Positions 51,338-59,700 of a stretch of DNA of 64,000 nt are shown one piece after another (position 1 is the first letter of the stretch; each line of letters begins with the position of its first letter). Both the position numbers and the translations under genes were made by a program. The stretch comes from Paenibacillus taichungensis. Its GTDB lineage: Bacteria; Bacillota; Bacilli; Paenibacillales; Paenibacillaceae. The stretch covers positions 1 through 64,000 of the forward strand of contig NZ_QEVW01000017.1 in assembly GCF_003287275.1 (NCBI RefSeq). The letters run 5' to 3'. The notes under the pieces are model-generated. The model ran no database searches. It was not told the DNA's origin and saw only the letters and a program-made list of their open reading frames with translations.

Positions 51338-52036
51338 ATGTCTATCAAAGTTCTTCTTATAGAAGATGAGAAAAATCTGGCCGACATGATTGCTTTCTTT
51401 CTTGAGGAGGAGGGTTACATAACTGAACGGGTTCATCATGCACGCGAAGCACTTCAACTTTTTCCACGATTCCAGCCCGATATTGTAGTCACTGACTTGA
51501 TGCTGCCTGAAACAGACGGTAATGATCTGGTTGATGCGTTTCGCCAGCACTCGACTGTACCCATATTGATGATCTCGGCCAGCACCATGCTGAATGATCG
51601 GCTCCGAGCATTACACAATGGTGCAGATGATTTTCTTTGTAAACCCTTTAGTCTGAAAGAGCTTGATGCACGTATTAAGGCATTACTGCGCAGATCGGCT
51701 ATATCTTACCCGGACAAGCCAATAAAAGAGGATAAACCGGCTGAAGTTGTCGGACATGTCAGTGTGAATGAGTACAGAAGAACTCTGTTTGTAGATGGCA
51801 TTGAAATCGAGGTCACTCATATTGAGTTTGAAATTATGAAGGAATTGTACCGAAATCCCGGCAAAGTGTTTACCCGCAATGAACTCATGGATCGAATTAA
51901 AGGCTCAGAACGAGCTTATCTGGACCGCACAATTGATGTACACATCTCCAGTCTTCGCAAAAAAATTGAACCCGACCCCAAAAATCCAAGGTATATTAAG
52001 ACGGTTTGGGGAACGGGATATAAATACGTCATTTAA
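51338..52036 (+). CDS. OmpR/PhoB-family response regulator
   Basis: 232 residues. Receiver with acidic pocket EDE (9-11) and phosphoacceptor D53 in VTDLMLPETDG, and the invariant Lys in LCKPFS. The C-terminal winged helix shows ERAYLDRTIDVHISSLRKKIE and YIKTVWGTGYKYVI. The ATG at 51338 has AGGAG ten bases upstream; a GTG at 51329 overlaps it. It is divergent from the PAS kinase that likely phosphorylates it. Confidence 0.9.
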   Translation: MSIKVLLIEDEKNLADMIAFFLEEEGYITERVHHAREALQLFPRFQPDIVVTDLMLPETDGNDLVDAFRQHSTVPILMISASTMLNDRLRALHNGADDFLCKPFSLKELDARIKALLRRSAISYPDKPIKEDKPAEVVGHVSVNEYRRTLFVDGIEIEVTHIEFEIMKELYRNPGKVFTRNELMDRIKGSERAYLDRTIDVHISSLRKKIEPDPKNPRYIKTVWGTGYKYVI

Positions 52037-52076
52037 TACACGCCGGAATGAAATAATGGCTCATGTCCTCTCTCTG

Positions 52077-52517
52077 TCATCGTCTCATCGACTGAGTTGA
52101 GGGCTGAGCTGTTTTTGTTTTGTATGCAAAAGAATGTAACCATTTTTGGATTTCCATGATCAGCCTATCTGGTTCTTTCTCGTGCCATAGGATCATCTTC
52201 ATCAGACCTGTACCCGTAACAAGCTGCAAATGACGCTTGCGAATAAGGCATTGAAAATCCGTAATCACCAGTAATGGAATCTGAGGCATAAATGCCCGAA
52301 TGGCATTTGATGCTGAAACGGCTTGCCCGGCGTCCTGATAATCGACAATACAGCAGTGAGCTTTGCCCCATTCTCCCTCCCCCTTGCTATCCACTTTCTT
52401 TTCTTTGTTTACTGCGGACTCCCTCTGCTCGTCTATTATCCACTCATTCAACAATTCAATCATATTGTCATAATCAATACCACGACTTCCGTCCGAAAGT
52501 ACGGTAATGGGTTCCAT
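52077..52517 (-). CDS. receiver-like protein lacking DNA-binding part
   Basis: 146 residues. The core (HCCIVDYQDAGQAV...PQIPLLVITDFQ) resembles the strand-helix pattern of a receiver domain, with an Asp after the third strand, but the acidic pocket and the switch Lys are not obvious. It may be a degenerate receiver or an unrelated Rossmann-like fold. The ATG at 52517 has GGAGGT seven bases upstream, which decides the start. It lies beside the response regulator and is convergent with it. Confidence 0.6.
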   Translation of the reverse strand: MEPITVLSDGSRGIDYDNMIELLNEWIIDEQRESAVNKEKKVDSKGEGEWGKAHCCIVDYQDAGQAVSASNAIRAFMPQIPLLVITDFQCLIRKRHLQLVTGTGLMKMILWHEKEPDRLIMEIQKWLHSFAYKTKTAQPSTQSMRR

Positions 52518-52571
52518 AGCAATAACCTCCAGTTCATTCTCTCTTCTTATTGTGCCAATCTTCATTTAAAA

Positions 52572-52589
52572 ATGTTCATGAATGAACAT
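52572..52589. promoter_or_regulatory. palindromic operator candidate
   Basis: ATGTTCAT-GA-ATGAACAT is a perfect 8+2+8 inverted repeat, 55 bases upstream of the receiver-like gene and about 150 bases upstream of cvfC on the other strand. It has no T-run, so it is more like a regulator site than a terminator. Confidence 0.5.
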
Positions 52590-52742
52590 AAAAGAAGTGT
52601 TAACTATCTTCGTACTTCTTCACAAACTGTGTAAGGTTCATTACCCATTTCGCAGTTTGCGTCAATTCATGTAAAATAGGGATATGCCCGTGTCCATTGC
52701 GGGAACTTTAAGAATGAATCCGGTACAGGAGGTTATGAACCG

Positions 52743-53885
52743 ATGAATATTGTTTCCATTGAACCAACACCCAGTCCCAATACGATGATGCTGCATCTGG
52801 ACGAACGTCTGGAGGACGGGATCCGCAGAACATATACACTGGATAACGAACGGTCTGCTCCGGCGTTTATTCGCCAGATGCTTCATATTCCCGGAGTAAA
52901 AAGTGTATTCCACACAACCGACTTCGTAGCGCTCGATCGCAAGGGAAATGCGGATTGGTCCGTCATTCTTGGCGAAGTTCAAAGCCGTCTTGGCCAGCAG
53001 GGTATTGATCTGGACTGGATTGAATCTGAAGATGCCTCTGGTGAACACTTCGGTGAAGCACAGGTATTCGTCCAATTCTTCAGAGGTGTGCCGATGCAAA
53101 TTCGAGTCAAAGCCGGTGCCAAGGAAGAGCGGATTTCGCTCTCGGATCGGTTCGTCAAAGCCGTTACTGAAGTCGCCAGCGCTACGCTGATCAAGGAACG
53201 GAAACTGAGTGATTATGGCGTCCGCTACGGGGAATTGCCTGAAATCGCAAGAGAAGTTGAACAGGAGCTGGAAGCAGCATATCCGCCTGATCGTCTGGAA
53301 CGCGTAATTCAACAAGCTATTGAGCACGGCACCAATTCCGAAGAGTTCGTGGAACGTCGCCGTCAGCTGGATGGTGCCGAGCTTGAAGAGGCTCTGCATA
53401 ATGAGGACTGGAATGTTCGCTACGCTGCATTTGATGGTATGGAGCCTACAGCGGAACGACTGCCACTCGTTGCCCATGCACTTCATGATAATAAAATGCA
53501 GATTCGCAGGCTGGCTGTTGTATATCTAGGTGATATCCGCACACCGGAAGCGATGGAGCTGCTGTACGAAGCTCTGCAGGATAGTTCACCCGCTGTACGT
53601 CGGACTGCCGGAGATACCCTCTCCGATATCGGGGATCCTGCAGCAACTGTAGCCATGACAGCTACGTTATCCGATAAAAGCAAGCTTGTACGCTGGCGTG
53701 CAGCCCGCTTCTTGTACGAAGTGGGAACCGAAGAAGCTGAGCAAGCTCTGCGGAAGGCAGCCGAAGATCCTGAGTTTGAAGTCAGCCTGCAAGCCAAAAT
53801 GGCACTGGAACGGATTGAATCCGGGGAACAGGCAGCCGGAACCGTATGGCAGCAGATGGCTGGGCGTAACAAGACGTCGGAGTAG
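52743..53885 (+). CDS. cvfC: CvfC-type protein (NifU_N scaffold domain plus HEAT repeats)
   Basis: 380 residues. The first ~85 residues form a NifU N-terminal-like domain (IEPTPSPNTMMLHLD...FHTTDFVALDRKGNADW); a conserved middle follows (FFRGVPMQIRVKAG, LIKERKLSDYGVRYG); HEAT-like repeats fill ~215-365 (DNKMQIRRLAVVYLGDIRTPEA, SPAVRRTAGDTLSDIGDPAA, KLVRWRAARFLYEVG). It matches B. subtilis YpgR and the staphylococcal 'conserved virulence factor C'; the mechanism is unknown. AGGAGG lies about ten bases before the ATG. Confidence 0.87.
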   Translation: MNIVSIEPTPSPNTMMLHLDERLEDGIRRTYTLDNERSAPAFIRQMLHIPGVKSVFHTTDFVALDRKGNADWSVILGEVQSRLGQQGIDLDWIESEDASGEHFGEAQVFVQFFRGVPMQIRVKAGAKEERISLSDRFVKAVTEVASATLIKERKLSDYGVRYGELPEIAREVEQELEAAYPPDRLERVIQQAIEHGTNSEEFVERRRQLDGAELEEALHNEDWNVRYAAFDGMEPTAERLPLVAHALHDNKMQIRRLAVVYLGDIRTPEAMELLYEALQDSSPAVRRTAGDTLSDIGDPAATVAMTATLSDKSKLVRWRAARFLYEVGTEEAEQALRKAAEDPEFEVSLQAKMALERIESGEQAAGTVWQQMAGRNKTSE

Positions 53886-53968
53886 TCCTTTCGATTCATA
53901 TCCAACAATTGTTATTGCACTGGAATACCATGGGGGTTATACTGATTGTCTGTTTACTCAACAGAACA

Positions 53969-53996
53969 TTGAGTGTTACGTTCTGTGATTTATAAT
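53969..53996 (+). promoter_or_regulatory. promoter of the lysine riboswitch / lysP transcript
   Basis: TTGAGT (53969-53974), a 16-bp spacer and TATAAT (53991-53996), just upstream of the riboswitch. Confidence 0.7.
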
Positions 53997-54017
53997 TTCA
54001 TAGACAATAGATACACC

Positions 54018-54230
54018 TCATCCATGATGATGAGGTAGAGGTCGCGGGTGCGATCAGTACGCTGAAGGAGGCGCTAAGGAGCCGCTTATGAATTCAGCCG
54101 AAAGGTGCACCCGCCGAAGCCCGCAGGACGGTTCCTTACGTTGTCCAGCGCGGCTGGGGCTGTTGCCGAAAGGTGCAGAACTGTCACAGATGCATGATGT
54201 GCCTTCCTCGGAGGGTATGATTTCTTCTGT
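54018..54230 (+). promoter_or_regulatory. lysine riboswitch (L box)
   Basis: The conserved aptamer segments occur in order: GAGGTAGAGGTCGCG at its 5' side, GATCAGTA, GCCGAAAGG, CCGCCGAAG, GGCTGGGGCTGTTGC, CTGTCAC and GGAGGGTAT at its 3' side. They are followed by a terminator hairpin and then a lysine-permease gene, so lysine binding should end transcription early. A 61-codon frame inside the aptamer is an artefact of this RNA. Confidence 0.9.
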
Positions 54231-54277
54231 GTTGAGCTATCTTAAACATTTGGGACGAGGTGCGGACGATTGATAAT

Positions 54278-54308
54278 AAAGACCGCAGGCTAATGCCTGC
54301 GGTCTTTT
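54278..54308 (+). terminator. riboswitch-controlled terminator
   Basis: AAAGACCGCAGGC pairs with GCCTGCGGTCTTT over a four-base loop and ends in T's. It lies between the aptamer and the lysP ATG, as in the lysine-induced termination mechanism. Confidence 0.88.
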
Positions 54309-54363
54309 GTGTTATTTTCCATTGTTCTGAACCCATTAGTACGCTGAAAGAAGGAGTGTTTCC

Positions 54364-55830
54364 ATGCAAGACCGCAACAACCAAACTACAACAGGACCTA
54401 CCCTGAAAAAAGGACTACGCGCACGGCATATGACCATGATTGCACTCGGTGGATCCATTGGTACTGGACTGTTCCTCGCAAGCGGAACCGCCATTTCCAA
54501 TGCAGGCCCCGGCGGTGCACTGATTGCTTATGCTGCCGTCGGCATTATGGTCTTCTTTCTAATGACCAGTCTCGGGGAACTGGCTACCTTCATGCCCGAC
54601 TCCGGTTCATTCAATACGTATGCGGCCCGCTTCGTCGATCCGGCCCTTGGGTTCGCGATGGGTTGGAACTTCTGGTACAACTGGGCCGTCACCATTGCGG
54701 CAGAACTCGCTGCCGCAACCGTACTCATCAAATACTGGTTCCCTGACAGTTCATCCATGTTGTGGAGTCTGTTGTTTCTCGTATTAATCTTTGCACTAAA
54801 TGTGTTGTCCGTTAAAGGATATGGAGAGTCGGAATACTGGTTCGCCATTATCAAAGTCGCTACAGTAATCATCTTCCTTACCGTTGGTGTGCTCATGATC
54901 TTCGGCATTATCGGTGGAGAAGCGGTAGGATTCAGCAACTTTACTGTTGGAGACGCACCATTCCATGGCGGATTCTTTGCGGTTCTCGGTGTATTTATGG
55001 CTGCAGGGTTCTCTTTCCAAGGAACGGAGCTCATTGGTGTCGCAGCCGGTGAGAGCGAAAATCCGCGTGAAAATGTCCCTCGTGCTATCCGGCAAGTGTT
55101 CTGGCGTATTCTGATCTTCTACATTCTGGCGATTACAGTCATCAGTCTGATCATTCCATATACACATCCGAATCTGCTTAAAGGTGATCTGAATAACATC
55201 GGAGTTAGTCCGTTCACTCTTGTCTTTGAAAAAGCGGGTCTGGCTATTGCTGCTTCCGTCATGAATGCTGTTATTTTGACCTCTGTACTGTCTGCCGGAA
55301 ATTCAGGCATGTATGCTTCAAGTCGTGTCCTGTATGCTCTTGCCCGGGATGGCAAAGCGCCTCGCTTCCTCGGTCGGCTGAACAAAAAAGGCATTCCAAT
55401 GAATGCCCTTCTCTTGACCACAGCGGTGGGTATGCTTGCTTTTCTAGCCTCCCTTTTCGGTGATGGTATTGTGTACACCTGGCTTCTTAATGCATCTGGT
55501 ATGTGTGGGTTTATCACCTGGCTCGGCATTGCCATCAGCCATTATCGCTTCCGCCGCGCGTATGTAGCCCAAGGTCGGGATTTAAACGATCTGCCCTACC
55601 GTGCACGCTGGTTCCCATTTGGGCCGATCTTTGCTTTTGTGTTATGTATCATCGTCATTATTGGACAGAACTATCAGGCGTTTACGGGGGATCAAATTGA
55701 TTGGAGCGGAGCCCTCGTCGCCTATTTAAGCGTTCCGCTGTTCCTGATCTTATGGCTGGGTTATAAATTTATTAAGAAAACAAAAGTTGTACCATTACAG
55801 GAATGTGATTTTACAACATCACCAGATTAA
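54364..55830 (+). CDS. lysP: lysine permease
   Basis: 488 residues of the APC amino acid transporter family with about 12 membrane helices. It begins with LRARHMTMIALGGSIGTGLFLAS and has PGGALIAY, FFLMTSLGELATFMPDSGSF and GWNFWYNWAVTIA, very close to E. coli LysP. The lysine riboswitch upstream independently points to lysine import. AAGGAG lies about eight to ten bases before the ATG. A terminator follows. Confidence 0.93.
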   Translation: MQDRNNQTTTGPTLKKGLRARHMTMIALGGSIGTGLFLASGTAISNAGPGGALIAYAAVGIMVFFLMTSLGELATFMPDSGSFNTYAARFVDPALGFAMGWNFWYNWAVTIAAELAAATVLIKYWFPDSSSMLWSLLFLVLIFALNVLSVKGYGESEYWFAIIKVATVIIFLTVGVLMIFGIIGGEAVGFSNFTVGDAPFHGGFFAVLGVFMAAGFSFQGTELIGVAAGESENPRENVPRAIRQVFWRILIFYILAITVISLIIPYTHPNLLKGDLNNIGVSPFTLVFEKAGLAIAASVMNAVILTSVLSAGNSGMYASSRVLYALARDGKAPRFLGRLNKKGIPMNALLLTTAVGMLAFLASLFGDGIVYTWLLNASGMCGFITWLGIAISHYRFRRAYVAQGRDLNDLPYRARWFPFGPIFAFVLCIIVIIGQNYQAFTGDQIDWSGALVAYLSVPLFLILWLGYKFIKKTKVVPLQECDFTTSPD

Positions 55831-55875
55831 TTATGCCCAGATAATGATATCGATCAACATGGGGTTACTCCATGA

Positions 55876-55930
55876 AATCAAACAGGTAGCCTTCCTTCTC
55901 TCAACGAAAGAAAAGGCTGCCTGTTTGATT
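55876..55930. terminator. terminator after lysP
   Basis: AATCAAACAGGTAGCCTT pairs with AAGGCTGCCTGTTTGATT (one G-U) around a 19-base loop. It sits 45 bases after the lysP stop. Confidence 0.85.
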
Positions 55931-56007
55931 TGTCCAGGTTTTGTATATGTCCCTATGTTTACAATAGAACAGTTAATCTATTTTGGGACAAAAGGGGTAC
56001 ACGTACG

Positions 56008-56652
56008 ATGAAATTCTTTTTTTCCATGCTTGTTGTTCTCGGGATCTTACTTCTTTTCTTGCCTCTTCTGCAAGAAAAGTATTTTGACTGGCAGCAAGCC
56101 AAAGTCATGGATGAGCTGAAACAGCTACAACTCGACCTAACTAAAATCAATGATTCTTTTGAACAAGCAAGACTGGATCCCAACTCAATCGATGATGAGA
56201 CCGAAGACAAAGAACAGGAAGGTTATCCCCATGCACTGGGGGTTATTACAATTGATGAGATTGATGTGCAACTGCCCATTCTGGAGGATGCAACCGAAAG
56301 CAATATGAAGGTTGCAGCAACGCATCTTGTGGAGACGGCCCGCATCGGAACTGAAGGAAATGCAGCGATAGCTGCCCATCGTGCTCACAAAAAAGGACGC
56401 CTGTTCAACCGAATGGGAGAATTGGAGATTGGTGATTGGATTAAAGTCACTCTGGCAGATCAGACCCATATCCAATATAAAGTGGATCAGATATCCGTTG
56501 TGGAGCCTACGGACTTGTCCGTACTTGAGGATCCACATCTGGGACAGGTGCTCACCTTGATTACCTGTGATCCATTAGTAAATCCAACGCATCGGCTGAT
56601 TATAAGAGCCGTCCAAGTGACTTCAGAGGTTGCTCAGCGTGACCTGCCATAA
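56008..56652 (+). CDS. sortase (class D-like)
   Basis: 214 residues. One N-terminal membrane helix (about 4-22), a coiled linker, then the sortase barrel with H124 in AIAAHRAH, C187 in LTLITCDP and R196 in PTHRLIIRA, the catalytic triad. Sortases cut LPxTG motifs and attach proteins to the wall. The ATG at 56008 has AAAGGGG about ten bases upstream; a longer frame starts inside the lysP terminator. Its converging neighbour encodes an LPKTG protein, its probable substrate. Confidence 0.9.
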   Translation: MKFFFSMLVVLGILLLFLPLLQEKYFDWQQAKVMDELKQLQLDLTKINDSFEQARLDPNSIDDETEDKEQEGYPHALGVITIDEIDVQLPILEDATESNMKVAATHLVETARIGTEGNAAIAAHRAHKKGRLFNRMGELEIGDWIKVTLADQTHIQYKVDQISVVEPTDLSVLEDPHLGQVLTLITCDPLVNPTHRLIIRAVQVTSEVAQRDLP

Positions 56653-56668
56653 ACATGCTGTAGAAACC

Positions 56669-56733
56669 AAAAACACCCCTGGCATGCGCGCGGTGATTCT
56701 GAATCTCCGAAGCGCTTATGCTGGGGGTGTTTT
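56669..56733. terminator. bidirectional terminator between sortase and adhesin genes
   Basis: AAAAACACCCC pairs with GGGGTGTTTT, enclosing a further GCATGCGC/GCGCTTATGC-like stem, with A's and T's at the outer ends. Confidence 0.8.
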
Positions 56734-56774
56734 AGTGTAGATGTAAAGTCATGTCCGAGGTTACATGTTCCCGT

Positions 56775-59700
56775 CTACGAATTCATCTGTTGTCTTCGAC
56801 GAAGATACAAGTACCCCATACTACCGAGAATAATCATAAGAGCCCCTGCAAGAGTGTGTCCCCATGTACTCTCTTCTCCTGTTTTAGGCAGCATGCCTAG
56901 GAAAGAACCATCCTTCCTTTCCTCCTCTGTTGCTGCGACATTCGTATCTGCAGGAGAGGAGATTTGATCCGCTCCTGGGCTAATAGCATCGCCAGCATTG
57001 GCAACATCTGAAGGCTCTTCTTCATCAACAGTCGACCCTCCTGGATTGGAAGGAGAGTCTCCAGCATCCGGCTCCGTTGGATTATCCGTCCCATCCTCTG
57101 ATTCTGAAGTTCCAGGCGTTACCACCGTGCCTGGAACCGTTGTGTCCGGTGTTGATGGTTCTGGTGTTGATGGATCTGGCACTGATGTCCCAGGATTCGG
57201 TGTTCCTGTACTTGGCGTTCCCGGATTATAAGGCTCGCTTGGCCCCCCCGGTACGGGAATGGCGATATTCATCTTTTCCACCACTACGGTTTCCGTCTGT
57301 TTAGCCGTAATCTCGAATTCAACCGGCGTTTGGTCCAGTCTATACCCTGTTGGTGCTTTTATTTCAACCAGCTGATACTTATTGGGCTTCAGGTCTTTCA
57401 GCACAATCTCACCATTTGAATTGGTAATCAGTTTGGCTTCATCAATGCCTGTAACCACTTTGAATTCCCAAACACCGTTGGCATCCATGAGAGCACTTTG
57501 AGCACGTAATTCAAAAACGGCGCCTTGCAGATGTTGCGATTTGCCTGAGTTATATTTAACCAACTTAACGGAACGGTCATTTTCTTTATTTTCAATCGTT
57601 AATAGAGTTTCTGGTTTGGTAATCGGTACACCCGTTTCAGGTTGTTCAATAACGAAACCTTCTGCCTTGGTCTCTACCAATGTATAAGGGCCATACGGCA
57701 AGCTGTCAAACTCAATCACTCCGTTTAGATCCGTCACTTTTTTGGCGATCACATCAGCGTTACTGTCACGCAGTTCAAATTCAATTCCGCTTAATACGGA
57801 ATGATCCTTGGCATTCACTTTTGTAACAACCAGCTTGCCACCCGAGCCCTGCACATTCATATGAGAAAGAGAGAGTATCCGGGTTTGATTCGCTGCAATT
57901 GTAAACGGAACTGGTGTTGCATCCAATTGATAGTACGCAGGTGCTTCAGTTTCTATTAATTCATAGTCCCCTGGTTCGAGACTTCCTTTGGCGATCCTTC
58001 CATCATCACCTGTAGTTAACTCCGTAATTTTATCTCGGGACGGGCCATTCTTCAAATAGAGTTCAAATGTTGCTCCTTTCAACGTCTTCGATGAATCCAC
58101 AGAATCCATTTTCGTTAATTCAAAGCCCTGTCGAATTTTTTCATTCATAATTTCAAAGGGTTGATCAGGGTCTTTGAAATCAATTGTTTTCCCTGTAGAA
58201 GCTCCATAATCCGGATCAATCAAATAGCCGTTCGGTGCAGAAACTTCCTTTAACTTGTATGGCAGACCATTGGTTTGATCGTTAAATCTGTATTTTCTGG
58301 AGGTCTCGACCTCTCCATTGACATCGGTTGGTTTCAACGTTTCCAGAAGCGTCGTTCCGGACGCGTTATAGATAGCAAATATGGCTCCCTCAAGAGGACG
58401 GCCTGTATCATCCACTTTATAAATCTTGATTTTGCCAACACCTGTAGAAGCTCCCCCGCCTGCTCCAGCCATGGAAACCTGAATACCTGTCTGGTGATCT
58501 GACCCCGTCACCGACGAAGACTGTCCTGCGAATTCAACTTTATTTCCTATTCTCTCCCCGCTATCGGCATTAATAAAGGATTGATACTCCAATATAAAAG
58601 CAGTCTTCATCTCATTCTTAAAGGTGAATGTAAATGTATTGCCTTCCACAATCAGTTCATACTCATCAGCATCAACCAAACGAGCCTTGGTGGACACATT
58701 CCCTGAGTTGTCCGCAGGCAGATCTGTCGCATATAGCTTTAACGTATCTGCAAGCAAAATCTGATTATCTGATAACGTATCTGTCAATACGGAACCTGCG
58801 GCTATATAAGATTGGCTTGGGTTGATATTTACAGTCCAAGAAGCTTTATCACTTGAACCTAGTTGCTGTCCTGTTTTGTGTACGTAGACGCCACCGTGTT
58901 CAGGTATGACCGACACTGACTTCTCAAAACGTACCGTTCCCCCCTCACCATCCGTTAAGACAGCATGATTGGAATACGTACCCTCTACTGCAAAATTCCC
59001 ATCCAAACTGGTTTTATACACAACACGATAGGCTGACTTTCCAATGTTTCCGAGGTTTAATGCAAAACCCGTACCGTCCGAGTTCAATTGGAATTGCCCT
59101 GCTGTCAGTACAACTTCATCACCAATGTCAATGACATTATTCGCTCCCGCTAGTGTGAGCTTATTTACTTTCAAAGAGCCATCTACAAAAGATTGGTTAC
59201 CCGTATACGCATCCTTGAGAATAGCGTTCTGGATATCATATAAATTATAATTCACATCAATCGTCCAGGTGATCGTTTTGTCCTTCGCGCTGTATTCTCC
59301 CTTCTTGTTGCCGTTCTGTATCGTATAATCTTGCGGTTTGACTACAGCCGATTTGGTAATCGAGGCTTGTGGTACATTTGACTCCTTCCAATTCAAAGTA
59401 GCCTGGTTACGATATTCATTGTTTGTTGGCATACCTGCCGTTGGATCAAAGCTGGTCTTATACGTAATCACATGCTCTTTATTGATTTTACCGTCAGCCT
59501 TCAACTGAATAGAGAATCCTTTTTCAAAATGTATATCATCTGGATCAGCAACGGGCTCAAGTTCGAATTGATCTTTCTGATCGCCACTAATTTGTAGACT
59601 ACCCGGAATGAGCTTCATATGTCTTCCTGCGTAATTGTCCGTAATGACGATGTCCGTCATCTCTTTCAAATCACGGTTTAGAACAATCTTCCACTCAATC

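Noticed and set aside
54088..54273. 61-codon frame with a ribosome-binding-like sequence
   Set aside because: It lies inside the lysine riboswitch aptamer, whose conserved RNA segments explain the sequence.
55930..56007. Longer N-terminus of the sortase
   Set aside because: The upstream start lies in the second arm of the lysP terminator, while the ATG at 56008 gives the usual short N-terminus with a membrane anchor.
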